From: Rhodococcus sp. W8901
Lineage (GTDB): Bacteria > Actinomycetota > Actinomycetes > Mycobacteriales > Mycobacteriaceae
NCBI RefSeq assembly: GCF_013348805.1
Contig: NZ_CP054690.1
Location: forward strand, 3,596,001 to 3,660,000
DNA: 64,000 nucleotides
Direction of reading: 5' to 3'
The notes under the pieces were generated by a model. It was given only the letters and a program-made list of their open reading frames with translations, was not told the DNA's origin and did no database searches. The stretch's first letter is position 1, and every line of letters starts with the position of its first letter. Below, in pieces: positions 63,218-64,000 of the stretch. A program made the translations under genes and the position numbers.

Positions 63218-63994
63218 GTGACGCGGCTGATCACGGCGGCGATGCCGCCAATGATCGCTGTCGCCCACGGCAGCCGTGACCCCCGATCCGCTCGGGTGGT
63301 CTCGGCTGCCGTGGCGGCGATCCGCGCCCGGCGGCCGGAACTCGACGTGCGGCTGTGCTTCCTGGACCTGAACGCGCCGTCGGTCGATCAGGTGGTCGAT
63401 GCGGTTGCCGCCGAGGGACATTCGTCGGCAGTCGCCGTCCCGTTGCTGCTCGGCAGCGCATTCCATGCTCGGGTGGATCTGCCCGGAATCCTCGCCGCTG
63501 CCCGGGCCCGGCATCCGCAGCTGACCGTGCTGCAGTCGGGCGTCCTCGGGCACGACCGTCGACTGATCGACGCGGTGCGCAGCCGGATCACCACGGCCGG
63601 CGCCACCGCCGACGACGCCGACACCGGGGTCGTGCTCGCGGCGGTCGGATCGTCACACACCGCCGCGAACGACGACACCCGTAGGCTGGCCGCGGTCCTC
63701 GCGGAGGGTACGCGGTGGGCCGGCGCTGTCACCTGTTTCGCGACCTCCGCGGAGCCCACCGTCGGTCAGGCAATCTCCCTGCTGCGCTCGAGAGGGGTCG
63801 AACGCATCGTGATCGCCCCGTGGTTCCTCGCTCCCGGCCGCCTCACCGACCGCCTCGGTGCCGCAGCATTGGCGGCTGCCCCCGAGGTGCTGTTCGCCGA
63901 CACCATCGGTGCACACCCCCATCTCGCGGACGTCGCGCTCGATCGATACGAAGCAACGCTCGCCGTGGACGCCCGGATCGAACGGTCCGCTTGA
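63218..63994 (+). CDS. Sirohydrochlorin ferrochelatase-like protein (CbiX type)
   Basis: This 258-residue protein has A-V-A-H-G-S-R-D-P-R near the start (catalytic His) and a second half with V-I-A-P-W-F-L-A-P-G-R-L, typical of CbiX/SirB chelatases that insert iron into sirohydrochlorin to make siroheme for SirA. GTG 63218 was chosen; GTG 63200 would overlap cysN. It corresponds to Rv2393 at the same position. Confidence 0.88.
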   Translation: MTRLITAAMPPMIAVAHGSRDPRSARVVSAAVAAIRARRPELDVRLCFLDLNAPSVDQVVDAVAAEGHSSAVAVPLLLGSAFHARVDLPGILAAARARHPQLTVLQSGVLGHDRRLIDAVRSRITTAGATADDADTGVVLAAVGSSHTAANDDTRRLAAVLAEGTRWAGAVTCFATSAEPTVGQAISLLRSRGVERIVIAPWFLAPGRLTDRLGAAALAAAPEVLFADTIGAHPHLADVALDRYEATLAVDARIERSA

Positions 63995-64000
63995 CGGTTC

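Overview
The window is high-GC actinobacterial DNA. Gene content and order (dnaG-dgt, TPM protein, glyS-arsR-furB, uppS-recO, era-corC-ybeY-phoH, rsmE-dnaJ2-hrcA, hemW, sirA-cysH-cysDN, CbiX chelatase) match the mycolic-acid-bacteria backbone known from Mycobacterium (the Rv2343c-Rv2393 neighbourhood). Leaderless-type promoters, GTG/TTG starts and the added accessory genes suggest Rhodococcus or a close relative; that genus call is an inference.

Region 1 (1 to about 28.1 kb) is one end of an integrated element. A tyrosine integrase (26901-28076) ends 44 bp from the 3' end of an intact tRNA-Met(CAT) gene, next to an XRE regulator and a divergent excisionase. The transfer/maintenance set follows on the minus strand: a winged-helix/zinc-ribbon protein, a DUF2637 membrane protein and an FtsK/SpoIIIE translocase. 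Cargo comprises a DUF1023 hydrolase/lipoprotein/YbaB-like cluster at the left edge, a catalytically degraded DnaQ-like protein, several small element proteins, a serine recombinase, an S1-like pseudoprotease and a defence operon. The left boundary lies outside the window.

The defence operon (14641-23518) is the most notable part. A 1664-residue type ISP-like restriction-modification enzyme (Mrr-type nuclease, helicase, methyltransferase and specificity region in one chain) overlaps by 4 nt an OLD-family ATPase/TOPRIM nuclease (GajA-like), which is followed after 2 nt by a UvrD-like helicase (GajB-like). Hairpins bracket the unit. It looks like a restriction enzyme translationally coupled to a Gabija system.

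Region 2 (28.1-47.2 kb) is conserved housekeeping DNA: two tRNAs, a DEDDh exonuclease, dnaG, dgt, glyS, a zinc-responsive arsR-furB pair, uppS, recO, an amidase-TetR pair, era, corC, ybeY and phoH.

Region 3 (47.2-52.4 kb) is accessory DNA between phoH and the hydrolase-rsmE block: a divergent TetR/MFS efflux pair with two operators, and a three-gene overlapping operon of DUF2442-DMP19, unknown and Imm26/LRR-like proteins.

Region 4 (52.5-64 kb) holds a hydrolase-rsmE pair, dnaJ2, hrcA, hemW and the assimilatory sulfate reduction operon sirA-cysH-cysD-cysN-CbiX, preceded by a polycysteine leader peptide that probably makes the operon cysteine-responsive.
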